Of a stretch of DNA of 9,331 nt, positions 1 to 6,483 are shown one piece after another. Below the pieces are notes generated by a model, which saw only the letters and a program-made list of their open reading frames with translations, was not told where the DNA came from and ran no database searches. The translations under genes and the position numbers were made by a program. Origin of the DNA: CG10-46-32 sp964606465. Its GTDB lineage: Bacteria > Patescibacteriota > Patescibacteriia > UBA2169. Each line of letters begins with the position of its first letter. The first letter of the stretch is position 1. Location of the stretch: contig CAZSGI010000029.1 of NCBI GenBank assembly GCA_964606465.1, positions 1-9,331 on the forward strand, in the 5' to 3' direction.

Positions 1-815
1 GCGATGGGGCCGAAGCGGATATCGGACCGCTCTTCTCCCCAGACGCTCGGGGTGTAGATGTTTCCTTCTTGGAGCCATTCTTCCGCCCCTAGGTGCCGCC
101 ACTTGTCCCCGCCAAATCCTGTTTCATAAACTACCGGCAAATACGCGTGCGTGAGGTATGAGAATGTAATGATGACCGCGAGCGCGAGTTTGATTGAGCC
201 GCGGGTCAAGACCATGTACCCAACAAAAAACGCAAGCCCGAAAAACAGTATCAAGGCGAATGATGAGAGCGCGTCCCACGGAGAAAGGATATACACCCCG
301 GTGCGCGCATGAAAGACGAAAAATGCGAACAGCGCAGAGAGGATGATGAATCCAATCACGTGCCAGTCCCGTGTCATTGCGAGGGAGCGTACTCGCGACC
401 AAAGCAATCTTAACGCCGCGTCAAGGGATGTTTTTTCAATACCAAACCATCGCCGCGTTGATAGGATTGCTTCCCCTCGCTGCCGCTCGGCTCGCAATGA
501 CAGAAGAACCCCAACCAACCCCACAACCAAGAGCGCAACCGCAACCGCAACCCTATCATACTTCCACACCACCACCGGAATGCCGATCGCAAACGCGGAA
601 AGGTAGAATCCGACCAAAAGCCCGAACGCGTTTGACCACGCGCGCGTAAACGGAAGCACGCGCTCCAGCACCGCGCCCCAGCAAACCGTGTTCACGCCAT
701 AGTACAGAATAAGACCGATGAGGCCGACCAAAAACACTTGGCTTCCGGTCCAGTTTCCGTACAAGAGCGCCACTGATGCGACCAACAGCAATGTTTTGAT
801 TATTGAGCGCCACAT
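1..815 (-). CDS. Polytopic membrane protein, 3' end beyond window; carries an in-frame repeat
   Basis: The frame from the ATG at 815-813 stays open for 271 codons to the window edge, so the stop lies outside. The product is strongly hydrophobic, with likely membrane segments near residues 8-24, 27-44, 64-84, 88-105, 152-170, 183-203 and 207-226. They are followed by a polar stretch with GGDKWRH (about 235-241) and EEWLQEGNIY. That layout resembles the large multi-spanning proteins of polysaccharide loci (PMT/GT39-like or O-antigen-ligase-like), but I do not recognise a family and assign no activity. Residues 105-148 are encoded by a palindromic repeat and form an arginine-rich loop; the first residues (MWRSIIK) suggest this loop is cytoplasmic. 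A triplicated GCAACC (535-552) encodes VAVAVA. The start overlaps the end of the GT4 gene by 16 nt, implying translational coupling. Other frames here look like shadows: only this one gives a continuous membrane-protein pattern. Confidence 0.8.
   Translation of the reverse strand, partial: MWRSIIKTLLLVASVALLYGNWTGSQVFLVGLIGLILYYGVNTVCWGAVLERVLPFTRAWSNAFGLLVGFYLSAFAIGIPVVVWKYDRVAVAVALLVVGLVGVLLSLRAERQRGEAILSTRRWFGIEKTSLDAALRLLWSRVRSLAMTRDWHVIGFIILSALFAFFVFHARTGVYILSPWDALSSFALILFFGLAFFVGYMVLTRGSIKLALAVIITFSYLTHAYLPVVYETGFGGDKWRHLGAEEWLQEGNIYTPSVWGEERSDIRFGPI
372..503. repeat. Palindromic dispersed-type repeat inserted in frame in a CDS
   Basis: The outer arms TGTCATTGCGAG (372-383) and CTCGCAATGACA (491-502) are perfect 12-bp inverted repeats. 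Inner arms AAGCAATC (402-409) and GATTGCTT (465-472) pair as well, and AACGC (412-416) pairs with GCGTT (455-459). The centre (about 420-450) is unpaired. The arm sequence resembles a palindrome family I know from many bacterial and metagenomic genomes, usually intergenic and often mis-called as short ORFs. Here it spans 132 nt, exactly 44 codons, and is stop-free in the frame of the membrane protein. No second copy lies in this window, so dispersal is inferred from resemblance. Confidence 0.8.
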
Positions 816-1930
816 AGTGCGAGCAGTTGTGTTCCGATGCTATCCCAAGTATACCTCTTTTCCGCCAATTCGCGAGCAGCTTTGCCCATATCTCGGCGTT
901 TTGACGGGTTGTCCAGCACATTGCTGATTGCACGTGCGAGCGCTTGTTCGTCCTTAACCGGCACTGAGATGCCGGAGATACCGTCTTCGTAGACTGACCT
1001 CACTCCCGGCAGGTCTGACGTTATAACCGGCGTGCCGCAAGCCATTGATTCAGCCAAAACGATTCCGAATGATTCTGACTGGTCAATTGAGGGCAGCACC
1101 GTGACTGCCGCGGTTTGGTACAGCTTCACCAGCTCTTCGCCCGAGACACTTCCTGCGAACGTGACGCGATCAGCAACACCAAGCTCCCGGGCCAATTTTT
1201 TATACTGTTCCGCAAGCTCTCCTTTTCCCGCAATAATGACTCTCATCTTCCCCCCCTGCCAAGGGGGGGTTAGGGGGGGTTCTTGAATATGCGGAATAGC
1301 CCTGATCAGATACTCAACCCCCTTAAAGTAGTGCGCTTTATCCAAACCCCCAACAAACAGCACGGTATTCTCCCTTAATGCGGGATTGAACGTAAATCGC
1401 GATACATCAACCCCAATGGGAACTATTTGGAACTTCTTGCTGTCTTCTTCCCAAAATCGTTTGAGTGATGAATGGCGCGCATAATCCTCGGATGACGCAA
1501 GCACGTAATCCGCGATGTTGACGATCCGCGGCAAAAAAAATTTTGTGGCATACCAGAACACCAAGCCTTGAAATCCCAAACCAACTACATCCATGTTGTA
1601 ATTGAGAATCAGCTTGAAGTTGTATTTCTTTTTTGCTTGATAAACTGCCCGCATACCGCCAAAAAACGGATACTGCAGAATGACCGTATCAAAATCACGC
1701 AATTGACCTTCAAGCTGCGGCACCCATGCCGCATTTCCGTATTTAATTTTCGGCTGCAATAATTCAATAGTGTATGACGAATCACTGCGGTATGACCCAT
1801 GCCCGTAATTCGGCGTAAACACGGACACACTCTGTCCTTGGCCCGCCAAAAGACGCGCGTGATGGTACGCGATGGTCCCGATGCCGCCGCGGTACGGAGG
1901 AAATACTGGAGTTACGACAGCGATATTCAT
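800..1930 (-). CDS. GT4-family glycosyltransferase (GT-B fold)
   Basis: A 376-residue retaining glycosyltransferase that would transfer a sugar from a nucleotide donor to a growing surface glycan on the cytoplasmic side. The N-terminal Rossmann half opens with FPPYRGGIGT (10-19), the glycine-rich loop typical of GT4. The C-terminal half has VPIGVD (170-175), LFVGGLDKAHYFKG (191-204), VIIAGKGE (231-238) and the E-x7-E donor-binding motif ESFGIVLAE (286-294), followed by CGTPVI (298-303). Length is normal for the family. Residues 217-228 are an extra 12-residue segment (EPPLTPPWQGGK) encoded by a C/G-run repeat, between the helix AIPHIQ and the strand RVIIAGKG. The ATG overlaps the stop of the preceding GT2 by 4 nt (ATGA). 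Donor and acceptor cannot be read from the sequence. Confidence 0.92.
   Translation of the reverse strand: MNIAVVTPVFPPYRGGIGTIAYHHARLLAGQGQSVSVFTPNYGHGSYRSDSSYTIELLQPKIKYGNAAWVPQLEGQLRDFDTVILQYPFFGGMRAVYQAKKKYNFKLILNYNMDVVGLGFQGLVFWYATKFFLPRIVNIADYVLASSEDYARHSSLKRFWEEDSKKFQIVPIGVDVSRFTFNPALRENTVLFVGGLDKAHYFKGVEYLIRAIPHIQEPPLTPPWQGGKMRVIIAGKGELAEQYKKLARELGVADRVTFAGSVSGEELVKLYQTAAVTVLPSIDQSESFGIVLAESMACGTPVITSDLPGVRSVYEDGISGISVPVKDEQALARAISNVLDNPSKRRDMGKAARELAEKRYTWDSIGTQLLALCGAQ
1247..1282. repeat. C/G-run repeat encoding PPLTPPWQGG, inserted in frame in GT4 gene
   Basis: Seven C (1250-1256) are followed by TGCC and seven G (1263-1269), then a second seven-G run (1273-1279). The C run can pair with either G run. 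On the coding strand it reads EPPLTPPWQGGK. I recognise this as a recurrent short repeat that turns up as the same peptide in unrelated bacterial and metagenomic ORFs. The 36 nt equal 12 codons, so the frame of the glycosyltransferase is intact. Only one copy is present in the window. Confidence 0.75.
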
Positions 1931-2964
1931 ACGTTTCTGACAATCTGGAAATACAGCCTTGAAAGCGCGCTTACCACATAGGTAAGCGCCGGATTCCTGA
2001 TTTCGGAGAACGAAAATCCCGCATCCATGGTCCTAAAAATCTTTCGGTCATTGACCGTGCGCATTGACTGCACGCGCCTGCGCTGTTTAAGGATTGACGG
2101 CAGATGCGCAATCACCCAAGCGTAACTCTTCAGTTTCTTGCCGAACCAGCCACCCACGAGGCTGTACAAAAGCATCAGTATTTCAATGGCCACAAGCATG
2201 GGCCCGAGTAGTATGAGTGATTTGACGGAGTAGTTTTGCAACAACGCGGCCCAGCGATTGCGATCGGTCCAGTAGAACATTTCTTTGTTGCGGTTGAACT
2301 GGTAGTAGTGGTACGCAACCGCGGCCGGCGCGAGCATGATGCGATAGCCGGCAAGGCGCGCGCGCCAGCACAAATCCAAATCCTCGTGGTACATGAAAAA
2401 CTTTTCATCCAGAATACCCACCTCTTCTAAAACGCTGCGTTTGACGAGGAGCACGGCTCCGGACGCGTACCCAATCTCAAACGGCTCGCGATTCGCCCAC
2501 TGCTCAAAAGGCTCGCGGTAGTGCTTCACAAATCCAAATCCAAGGTAGTGCAGAGCATTACCCGCGTTATTCGTTAATGACCGCTCATCACCCAAAACCA
2601 GCATACCCTGCACAATGCCGACATCGTCTGGTGACGCAACGCGGACGATTTCTGACAAAAAATTAGGCTCAACCTCGGTATCCTGATTCAGCATCAAAAT
2701 ATACTCGTATATGTGGCGCAACGCCTCTTTGATGCCGAGATTACTGCCTCCCGCAAACCCGAGGTTCTTGGCGGAACGGATCACAACAACTTCCGGAAAC
2801 TCTTGCTCCACAATGTCAGCGCTCCCGTCCGTTGACGCGTTGTCAACCACAATGACGTCATAGCCGCCATCGTACTCATTCCGAAAAACGGAAGCAAGGC
2901 ACTTGCGAATCCACCTGCTCCCGTTGTAGGTAACGATGATGATGGCAACCTTATTCTTCATCAT
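1927..2964 (-). CDS. GT2-family glycosyltransferase, rhamnosyltransferase (WbbL)-like
   Basis: An inverting GT-A glycosyltransferase of 345 residues that would add a sugar to a lipid-linked glycan at the inner face of the membrane. Visible motifs are IIIVTYNG (8-15), VVDNASTDGS (39-48), KNLGFAGGSNLGI (66-78), the metal-binding variant LNQDTE (92-97), the loop ASGAVLLVKR (167-176) and FFMYHEDLDLCWRARLAGY (189-207), whose ED is the usual catalytic-base region of this subfamily. A hydrophobic segment at about 249-270 and a basic tail suggest membrane attachment. Two ATGs are adjacent at 2964 and 2961; the upstream one gives the ATGA overlap with DUF2304 and is preferred. It also overlaps the GT4 gene at its end. 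The subfamily includes rhamnosyltransferases, but the donor here is unknown. Confidence 0.92.
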   Translation of the reverse strand: MMKNKVAIIIVTYNGSRWIRKCLASVFRNEYDGGYDVIVVDNASTDGSADIVEQEFPEVVVIRSAKNLGFAGGSNLGIKEALRHIYEYILMLNQDTEVEPNFLSEIVRVASPDDVGIVQGMLVLGDERSLTNNAGNALHYLGFGFVKHYREPFEQWANREPFEIGYASGAVLLVKRSVLEEVGILDEKFFMYHEDLDLCWRARLAGYRIMLAPAAVAYHYYQFNRNKEMFYWTDRNRWAALLQNYSVKSLILLGPMLVAIEILMLLYSLVGGWFGKKLKSYAWVIAHLPSILKQRRRVQSMRTVNDRKIFRTMDAGFSFSEIRNPALTYVVSALSRLYFQIVRNV

Positions 2965-3290
2965 TCTTCATCTTTCATGGCCAGGTGGCGTACGATTTTC
3001 GTAATGTCGCGCTCCACGCGCTCAATGTGCACAAATAACCGAAAGATGAGGTAAAACGCCAATGCAACGGCAATGTAGGCGACCAAATCAATTCCCGTTG
3101 CCGTCTGCAACCCAATGTATGATGCAACGCGGTCCGCAAGCTGCGGGTACAGCGCCACCATGCCCACGCCAAACCATAACAACGCCCAAAACAGCGCTTC
3201 CTTGAACGTGATTTCGCGCCTCTTGAGCTTTGTGCCCACGCGCGTAATCAGGAATAAAACTACTACAATGGTAATGATTTGGATAAGCAT
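2961..3290 (-). CDS. DUF2304 family small membrane protein
   Basis: A 109-residue protein with three predicted membrane helices (about 3-19, 31-48, 68-86) and a charged C-terminal tail (HIERVERDITKIVRHLAMKDEE region cut short here: HIERVERDIT then KIVRHLAMKDEE). The KLKRREITFKEALFW stretch between helices 1 and 2 is typical of DUF2304. Such proteins often sit next to a polyprenyl-phosphate GT2, as here (3403-4074), and are thought to work with it in lipid-linked sugar synthesis; the exact role is unknown. I chose the ATG at 3290. The frame is open for 35 more codons up to a TTG at 3395, but that stretch is the palindromic repeat and has no counterpart in the family. No clear ribosome site precedes 3290. 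It overlaps the next gene by 4 nt. Confidence 0.85.
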   Translation of the reverse strand: MLIQIITIVVVLFLITRVGTKLKRREITFKEALFWALLWFGVGMVALYPQLADRVASYIGLQTATGIDLVAYIAVALAFYLIFRLFVHIERVERDITKIVRHLAMKDEE

Positions 3291-3304
3291 ATAGAGGTGT
3301 GTAA

Positions 3305-3390
3305 AGGTGTGCAGGGTGTGTAAAATTTTTCGCGAGAATGCATGGGCAAAGCCCCCTTCGGAGCCAAAAAATTTATACACCCGAACACCT
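3305..3390. repeat. Palindromic repeat, copy B (86 bp), upstream of DUF2304 gene
   Basis: Outer arms AGGTGT (3305-3310) and ACACCT (3385-3390) are perfect. Inner arms 3314-3330 and 3366-3382 match at 15 of 17 positions. The core holds GCGAGAATG (3332-3340) and CCCTTCGGAGC (3354-3364), both shared exactly with copy A at 6378-6464, as is CCGAACACC near the right end. It fills nearly the whole gap between the polyprenyl-phosphate GT2 stop and the DUF2304 start. No T-run follows on the transcribed strand, so a simple intrinsic terminator is unlikely. Confidence 0.85.
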
Positions 3391-3402
3391 ATCAAACAAA
3401 TA

Positions 3403-4074
3403 TCACTTTATCACCTTCCCCCACAAAAACCTCACCCCAAGCATTACTTTCTTTATATTACTCTCTCCTTTTGCTTTTGAGTAGCCCGTATACGTGATGG
3501 TCACCGGCACTTCCTTGACGGCCAACACGTGCTCCGCGATCTGGTCAATCACTTCTGACGCGTATGACATGCCATCCTGCCTGCAGTCAATAACTTCCAG
3601 AGCGCGACGTGAAAATGCCCGGAACCCGTTGTGCGCATCGGTAAGTTTAACTCCGGAAAACGCCCACGTGAAAACAATGGCAAGCTTGATGAGGAATTTT
3701 CTCAAAAGCGGTATTGACGCACCAGCTTGAAGAAAACGCGAACCAACCACCACATCAGCCTCGCCCTTTTGGATGGGCCCGATGACCCGAGCGATCTCGC
3801 GGGCATCGTGCTGGCCGTCCCCGTCAAAATGCACCGCAATGTCATACCCGTGACGCAATGCGTACGCGTTTCCGGTTGAAAGCGCCGCTCCGTACCCGCG
3901 GTTTACAAAATGCCGAAGCACGCGCGCTCCGGCCCGCCGCGCCTCCCCGGATGTGGCATCCGAGGACGCATCATCAACAACCACCGCGTCGTACCCGCGC
4001 TCGCGAACACCGGCCACCACATCAAAAATCTTTTTTGATTCATGGTATGCTGGAATGATGATGAGCGTCTTCAT
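3403..4074 (-). CDS. GT2-family polyprenyl-phosphate glycosyltransferase (DPM1/DPG synthase-like)
   Basis: A 223-residue GT-A enzyme expected to move a sugar from a nucleotide donor onto polyprenyl phosphate. Motifs are IIIPAYHES (5-13), VVDDASSDAT (32-41), NRGYGAALSTGN (58-69), the DxD region HFDGDGQHD (82-90), VVVGSRF (108-114) and DAHNGFRAFSRRAL (146-159). These match dolichyl/undecaprenyl-phosphate mannose or glucose synthases. It has the catalytic domain only, without the C-terminal membrane helices of longer relatives; the neighbouring DUF2304 protein may supply membrane contact. It starts 15 nt after the dehydrogenase stop, with no strong Shine-Dalgarno site. Which sugar is transferred cannot be decided from sequence. 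Confidence 0.92.
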   Translation of the reverse strand: MKTLIIIPAYHESKKIFDVVAGVRERGYDAVVVDDASSDATSGEARRAGARVLRHFVNRGYGAALSTGNAYALRHGYDIAVHFDGDGQHDAREIARVIGPIQKGEADVVVGSRFLQAGASIPLLRKFLIKLAIVFTWAFSGVKLTDAHNGFRAFSRRALEVIDCRQDGMSYASEVIDQIAEHVLAVKEVPVTITYTGYSKAKGESNIKKVMLGVRFLWGKVIK

Positions 4075-4089
4075 TGCACCAACGAACTG

Positions 4090-5382
4090 CTAACGACCAA
4101 CTCCCTCGTACACGAACATAAGCTTTTTCATCTCGCCGGGGTCGAGCAGGTTCCGGGCGTCTATGATGACGGGCCGGCGCATCATTCCTTTGATCGCAGC
4201 CCAGTCCAGCTCCTTAAACTCCGGCCACTCCGTGGCGATGATGATCGCGTCCGCGCCCTGCGCGCCCTCCTTCGCGCTCCCCACGAGAATCACCGAATCG
4301 TTCAGCTTCTTTCTGGCGGAGAGGAGCGCGAGCGGGTCGTACGCGCTGATGTTCGCGCCCTGCGCTTGCAGCCGCTCGATGATGTCCAGCGCGCCGGATT
4401 CGCGCACGTCGTCGGTGTGCGCCTTAAACGCGAGCCCCAGCACCAGAATGTTCTTTCCGTTCAAAATTTTGAGGTGCTTCCCGACCTTGTCAACAACCAT
4501 CTGGCGCTGCTGCTCGTTCACCTCAATCACGGACTTCAAGAGCTTGAAATCGTACCCGCTCGCGTTTGAAAACTGGTGCAAGGCACGCACGTCCTTGGGG
4601 AAGCACGAACCGCCGTAGCCCATGCCGGCCCGCAAGAATGCCCTCCCGATCCGCGGATCGCTCCCGATGCCTTCGGCCACCGGTACCACGTCCGCGCCGA
4701 CGAGCTCGCAGATGTTCGCGATCTCGTTGATGAACGAAATCTTGGTCGCGAGGAACGCGTTTGCCGCGTACTTAATCATCTCCGCGGTAGCGAGGTCCGT
4801 CATGACCAGGGGAGCGCTAACCCCCCGGTAGATGTCCGCGACCGTCGCGGCCGCCTCGGCGTCGTTCGAGCCGATGACGATACGGTCCGGCCGGAGCATG
4901 TCCGCAACGGCTTGAGACTCGCGCAAAAACTCGGGGTTGGACACCACGCTGAATTCGCCTTTGTACTTCTGGCGCACCAGGCGCGATATCGCCACGCCGG
5001 TGCCCACCGGCACCGTACTCTTGGTAACGATGATCGGAGCTTTAACCTTGAGCCTCGCGAACTGCTTGGCGAGCTCGCGCGCGGCCGCCCGCACGGCCGA
5101 GAGGTCCGCGCTTCCGTCCTCCATCGGAGGGGTCCACACGCAGATGAAGTGGACGTCGGCCTCGCGCACCGCCTCCTCTATGCTCGCGGTAAAGCTGATG
5201 CGGTCCGCGTTTTTGGAAAGCAGCCGCTCCAAGCCCGGCTCGTGAATCGGAACGATGCCGCGTTCGAGCTTCTCAACCTTCTCGCGGTCAATGTCCATGA
5301 TGATCACCTCATGCCCGAATTCAGCGAACGCGGCCCCGGAGACGAGCCCCACGTACCCTGCGCCGATGATGGATAGTCTCAT
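4090..5382 (-). CDS. ugd: UDP-glucose 6-dehydrogenase (UDP-glucose/GDP-mannose dehydrogenase family)
   Basis: Catalyses NAD+-dependent two-step oxidation of UDP-glucose to UDP-glucuronate, a precursor of uronic-acid and pentose-containing glycans. The 430-residue length is standard. The N-terminal NAD domain starts IIGAGYVGLV (5-14), with TKSTVPVGT (120-128). The central helix carries EMIKYAANAFLATKISFINE (201-220), and the catalytic cysteine lies in GYGGSCFPKD (256-265, Cys260, Asp264). The C-terminal domain has GLAFKAHTDDVRES (316-329), close to the FKxxTDDxRES signature. GDP-mannose dehydrogenase is the main alternative; the cysteine loop and context favour UDP-glucose. I prefer the ATG at 5382; a TTG at 5388 would add two residues. 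Base composition is visibly more GC-rich than the epimerase gene just upstream. Confidence 0.95.
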   Translation of the reverse strand: MRLSIIGAGYVGLVSGAAFAEFGHEVIIMDIDREKVEKLERGIVPIHEPGLERLLSKNADRISFTASIEEAVREADVHFICVWTPPMEDGSADLSAVRAAARELAKQFARLKVKAPIIVTKSTVPVGTGVAISRLVRQKYKGEFSVVSNPEFLRESQAVADMLRPDRIVIGSNDAEAAATVADIYRGVSAPLVMTDLATAEMIKYAANAFLATKISFINEIANICELVGADVVPVAEGIGSDPRIGRAFLRAGMGYGGSCFPKDVRALHQFSNASGYDFKLLKSVIEVNEQQRQMVVDKVGKHLKILNGKNILVLGLAFKAHTDDVRESGALDIIERLQAQGANISAYDPLALLSARKKLNDSVILVGSAKEGAQGADAIIIATEWPEFKELDWAAIKGMMRRPVIIDARNLLDPGEMKKLMFVYEGVGR

Positions 5383-5398
5383 AATCAATTGAGTGAGA

Positions 5399-5425
5399 GC
5401 AATGGAATGCTTGCATTCCTATTGC
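5399..5425. other. Hairpin in the epimerase-dehydrogenase gap
   Basis: GGAATGC (5404-5410) and GCATTCC (5413-5419) form a 7-bp stem with a 2-nt loop. It is extended by GCAAT (5399-5403) against ATTGC (5421-5425) with a single bulged T at 5420. It takes up much of the 63-bp gap. No T-run follows on the minus strand, so I do not call it a terminator; a small repeat, an RNA processing site or chance are all possible. Confidence 0.5.
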
Positions 5426-5445
5426 CGAGCGAATGAAGATTATAT

Positions 5446-6363
5446 CTATTGATATAGATTCTCGCGAAACCACTCCCACGTCTTTTTTAGACCCTCTGTT
5501 GTGTTGATTTTCGGCTCCCAATTGAGCGCTCCCGCGGCCAAGCCACTATCCAAGCTGTTCCGTAATACCTCTCCGAGGATTGGTTCTGTGTGCTCAATCT
5601 TAGTACCTTTTTGTGATGCTGACAAGAGCATGGAAGCGAGCGCGTTGATGTTGGTTTCAATGCCCGTTGAAACGTTGTAAATACCAAAATCTTTGGCTCG
5701 CGACAGGGCTTTGATATTTGCGCTTACCGCATCATCTACATACACAAAATCCCTGGTCTGCTCCCCGGTCCCACATACGGTTACTGGCGCACCCGTGAGC
5801 AGTTTCTTGCAAAAAATCGCAACAACCCCGCCCTCTCCGATGGTTCCCTGACGAGGACCATAGACATTTGAATATCGCAGTATGATTGACGGAATGCCTG
5901 ATTCTTTCAGAGCGCTTTCTATCTCCGCTTTCTGCTCGCCGTATGGTGATGTTGGTTTGACAGGCTCGGTTTCTTTGATGGGCAGGTTTTGGTTGTCCCC
6001 GTATACCGCGGCTGACGACGCAAAGATGAATTTTTTAACGCCCGCGGCTTTTGATGCGCTGATAACGTTCATTGATCCCGTGACATTCACGCCGTATGCA
6101 GCTTTGGGATTCTTGAAACTCTCCCGCAGCTCAATCATAGCCGCAAGGTGGAACACCGCCTCTGGCCTCTTCTGTCGGAACGCGCTCTTGACGCTACCAG
6201 CGTCCCGAATATCAGCCTCTATGGCTGTTGCCGCGGGATTAATGAATTCACGATTCCCCGCGCTAAAATCATCAAGGATCACGATTTCGTGACCCTCGCT
6301 GATCAAACCATCCACTATGTGCGAACCGATGAACCCCGCTCCGCCGGTAACCAATACATTCAT
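5446..6363 (-). CDS. NAD-dependent epimerase/dehydratase, UDP-glucose 4-epimerase (GalE)-like
   Basis: A 305-residue extended short-chain dehydrogenase/reductase predicted to epimerise a UDP-hexose at C4. The Rossmann motif is TGGAGFIGS (6-14), with acidic DD at 31-32 after the second strand, as in NAD-binding members. FHLAAMIELRESFKNP (71-86) and NVTGSMNV (93-100) follow, then FASSAAVYGD (114-123), the catalytic YGEQK (141-145, Tyr141 and Lys145), LRYSNVYGPRQ (162-172) and TRDFVYVDDAV (203-213). This is the shorter GalE-like type, common in archaea and candidate phyla. UDP-glucose, UDP-GlcNAc or UDP-glucuronate could each be the substrate; the neighbouring dehydrogenase makes a uronate plausible. 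The gene is more AT-rich than its flanking genes and lies between a palindromic repeat and a hairpin. The ATG start is clear, without a strong ribosome site. Confidence 0.9.
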   Translation of the reverse strand: MNVLVTGGAGFIGSHIVDGLISEGHEIVILDDFSAGNREFINPAATAIEADIRDAGSVKSAFRQKRPEAVFHLAAMIELRESFKNPKAAYGVNVTGSMNVISASKAAGVKKFIFASSAAVYGDNQNLPIKETEPVKPTSPYGEQKAEIESALKESGIPSIILRYSNVYGPRQGTIGEGGVVAIFCKKLLTGAPVTVCGTGEQTRDFVYVDDAVSANIKALSRAKDFGIYNVSTGIETNINALASMLLSASQKGTKIEHTEPILGEVLRNSLDSGLAAGALNWEPKINTTEGLKKTWEWFRENLYQ

Positions 6364-6377
6364 AATGAGTACAGTAA

Positions 6378-6464
6378 GGGTGTACAGGGGTTGTAAATTT
6401 CATAGCGAGAATGATGAAGCGAAGCTTCCCTTCGGAGCGAAGAAATTTACAACCCCGAACACCC
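6378..6464. repeat. Palindromic repeat, copy A (87 bp)
   Basis: The arms GGGGTTGTAAATTTC (6387-6401) and GAAATTTACAACCCC (6442-6456) are a perfect 15-bp inverted repeat, flanked by GGGTGT (6378-6383) and ACACCC (6459-6464). An inner small stem CTTCG/CGAAG (6430-6434, 6438-6442) can also form. GCGAGAATG (6405-6413) and CCCTTCGGAGC (6428-6438) are shared with copy B. It occupies most of the 120-bp gap between the UXS-like gene and the epimerase gene; nothing else is evident there. Confidence 0.9.
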
Positions 6465-6483
6465 ACTAAAAAGCTTATTCAAC

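Noticed and set aside
371..649. Plus-strand open frames across the palindromic repeat
   Set aside because: They are typical spurious translations of the repeat (MSLRGSVLATKAI) and low-complexity DNA, antisense to the membrane-protein gene.
556..933. Open frame on the minus strand at the end of the GT4 gene
   Set aside because: It overlaps the GT4 end and the membrane-protein start in another frame, and its product is arginine-rich without family motifs; the frame from 815 gives a coherent membrane protein.
3305..3390. Intrinsic terminator at the palindromic repeats
   Set aside because: The stems are long but no T-run follows them on the transcribed strand, and the genes on both sides share strand and pathway.
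4576..5376. Long plus-strand open frame of 266 codons opposite the dehydrogenase gene
   Set aside because: An antisense shadow caused by high GC; rich in Arg, His and Ala with no motifs, while the minus strand encodes a complete dehydrogenase.
3305..6464. CRISPR array or transposon ends from the two palindromic copies
   Set aside because: The copies are 3 kb apart, have no regular spacers, and the genes between them are ordinary polysaccharide genes with no transposase.
6272..6466. Small open frame through repeat copy A into the epimerase gene
   Set aside because: It is the repeat's open phase running into a different frame of the epimerase; no independent support as a gene.
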